A stretch of DNA of 6,843 nucleotides. Source: Planctomycetaceae bacterium (GTDB taxonomy: Bacteria; Planctomycetota; Planctomycetia; Pirellulales; Pirellulaceae). Positions within the stretch are counted from its first letter, which is position 1. Each line of letters begins with the position of its first letter. Both the position numbers and the translations under genes were made by a program. The stretch covers positions 1 to 6,843 of the forward strand of contig SKVE01000616.1 of the NCBI GenBank assembly GCA_007129635.1. The letters run 5' to 3'. Positions 5,845 to 6,843 of this stretch are shown here, piece by piece. The notes under the pieces were generated by a model that ran no database searches, was not told the origin of the DNA, and saw nothing but the letters and a program-made list of their open reading frames with translations.

Positions 5845-6843
5845 AAGAATTCTCGGCAGCCAACTCGTTGCGCTTCGACCGGATCGTGGCGACTCGCGAG
5901 TTGGGCGAGGCCGAGCGAGCGATCCCCGGCGACGATCTCAGCTCCTGGATTCGACGGTTTATCGAGGCCGGCGAGAGTTTGGATCTGCGTATCCAGAGTG
6001 CTGAATGCTCGTTGATGGACGCCTTGTCTTGTGTCCGACAGGGCATTCCTGTTGCGACGGCCATCGAACAAGACGACGGTTCGCTGCAATGGATCCTGCT
6101 GAGCCAAGTCCGTGGAAACCGCGTGCGGCTCCACGTTTTGGGATCTGGTATGGCCGACGAGTGGGTGTCGACTCGCCGCGTCCGGCAGATCTTGCACATG
6201 GGCCGAAGCGAGGAATTGCGGCCTTGGGTGTTGGGGCAGACGGCGTTGCCGTTCGAATCCTCCGCGTCCTCTGGGTTAGAGGACGGCCATGGTGATGGGC
6301 AAGGAAATGGCCACGGAAATGGCCATGGGGGGGGTCATCCGGAGGTTTCGCCCGTTCGGCGTTACTGGGCACTGCTGATACCGGAACGGCGGGATCTGTC
6401 CGTGATCTTGGTCTTTGCCATGATGGACGGCATCCTGATGCTGGCCAGTCCCATTGCGGTAGAGACTCTTGTCAATACGGTGGCTTTCGGTCGTTATCTG
6501 CAGCCGGTCATCGTTTTGGCCCTGATTCTGTTTATATTTCTGACATTTGCGGCTGGCTTGCAGACCTTGTCCACGTTTGTAGTCGAGATTCTGCAGCGGC
6601 GGCTGTTCTTGCGATTGGTGAACGATCTGGCTTACCGGCTGCCCCGAGTCCGCGGTGCGGCTTTGGACGAGGCTCACGGTCCCGAGTTGGTCAACCGCTT
6701 TTTTGAGATTGCCCCGGTTCAAAAGATCACCAGTGGGTTGTTGTTGGATGCCATCTCGATTGTGCTACGGACGTTCATTGGTATGGCCGTTTTGGCCTTT
6801 TATCATCCCTTCCTTCTGGGCTTTGATTTGGTGTTGCTGACGA
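5778..6843 (+). CDS. Peptidase/C39-like-domain ABC exporter (type I secretion type), C-terminus beyond window
   Basis: The visible 355 residues run off the right edge, so the nucleotide-binding domain (Walker A, signature, Walker B) is not seen. Residues 1-155 resemble the C39-like domain that precedes the membrane part of HlyB/bacteriocin-type exporters. The segment GIPVATAIEQDDGSLQWILLSQV (89-111) parallels the strand that normally holds the catalytic His, but here Gln104 takes its place, suggesting a non-proteolytic substrate-docking domain. A Gly/His-rich linker follows (168-188). Membrane helices are likely at about 206-227 (ILVFAMMDGILMLASPIAV), 242-263 (VIVLALILFIFLTFAAG) and 318-343. 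The QRRLFLRLVNDLAYRLPRV segment (273-291) is the first coupling region after TM2. It should export a peptide or protein across the inner membrane. ATG 5778 is the first start after an in-frame TGA at 5766-5768 but lacks a clear Shine-Dalgarno, so the N-terminus is uncertain. Confidence 0.82.
   Translation, partial: MQDRELSGPLRQQQIEDALRILEEFSAANSLRFDRIVATRELGEAERAIPGDDLSSWIRRFIEAGESLDLRIQSAECSLMDALSCVRQGIPVATAIEQDDGSLQWILLSQVRGNRVRLHVLGSGMADEWVSTRRVRQILHMGRSEELRPWVLGQTALPFESSASSGLEDGHGDGQGNGHGNGHGGGHPEVSPVRRYWALLIPERRDLSVILVFAMMDGILMLASPIAVETLVNTVAFGRYLQPVIVLALILFIFLTFAAGLQTLSTFVVEILQRRLFLRLVNDLAYRLPRVRGAALDEAHGPELVNRFFEIAPVQKITSGLLLDAISIVLRTFIGMAVLAFYHPFLLGFDLVLLT
6282..6338 (+). other. Gly/His-rich linker in the ABC exporter, encoded by degenerate repeats
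   Basis: Residues 169-187 of the exporter contain five His and nine Gly, interspersed with Asp, Asn and Gln, in a near G-H-G/G-N-G-H pattern. The DNA has two nearly identical GGAAATGGCCA(C/T)GG units (from 6303) and a run of eight G (6327-6334). The segment joins the C39-like domain to the first membrane helix. It is flexible and could bind divalent metal such as Zn, Ni or Cu. Repeat expansion is a simple origin for it. Confidence 0.7.

Noticed and set aside
1..6843. CRISPR array, tRNA, rRNA, insertion sequence or att sites
   Set aside because: I saw no regularly spaced repeats, cloverleaf-like sequence, transposase motif or flanking terminal repeats with target duplication.

Overview
The window looks like chromosomal DNA from a planctomycete, most likely of the Pirellula/Rhodopirellula type. 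The evidence is a moderately high GC content, a twin-arginine-exported Gfo/Idh/MocA oxidoreductase of the kind these bacteria carry in many copies, a secreted HEAT-repeat protein with the 'GFIRYRG.WRTP' signature seen in many planctomycetal secreted proteins, a CaMKII-association-domain (SgcJ/DUF4440-like) small protein, and loosely spaced short operons. The taxonomic call is an inference from protein flavour; no rRNA or other marker gene is present.

Layout: Positions 1-1036 (minus strand) hold the N-terminal 345 residues of a secreted HEAT-repeat protein that runs off the left edge. Upstream of it on the same strand (1142-2095) is a fold-type IV PLP aminotransferase. A 263-base divergent promoter region (2096-2358) separates this pair from a plus-strand two-gene operon. 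That operon encodes a 379-residue Gfo/Idh/MocA-like protein (2359-3498) and a 476-residue Tat-exported Gfo/Idh/MocA oxidoreductase (3488-4918), which overlap by 11 bases and are probably translationally coupled. A hairpin (4932-4958) and a 49-base imperfect palindrome (4960-5008) follow, before a convergent minus-strand SnoaL/CaMKII-AD gene (5034-5417). A 360-base AT-richer gap (5418-5777) has no convincing complete gene. From 5778 to the right edge runs the N-terminal part of a type I secretion/peptidase-type ABC exporter with a degenerate C39-like N-domain and an unusual His/Gly linker.

How the genes work together: Only the two Gfo/Idh/MocA genes show strong evidence of acting as a unit. 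The second has the expected cofactor and catalytic residues. The first has lost four conserved positions, including the catalytic Lys and His, so it may be a non-catalytic partner. The aminotransferase and HEAT-protein genes are 105 bases apart with a plausible promoter between them, so co-transcription is uncertain. Nothing in the window amounts to a clear new defence, mobile or biosynthetic system. The most unusual points are the pseudoenzyme/enzyme pair, the possible frameshift at the start of the ABC exporter, and the palindromic intergenic repeat.
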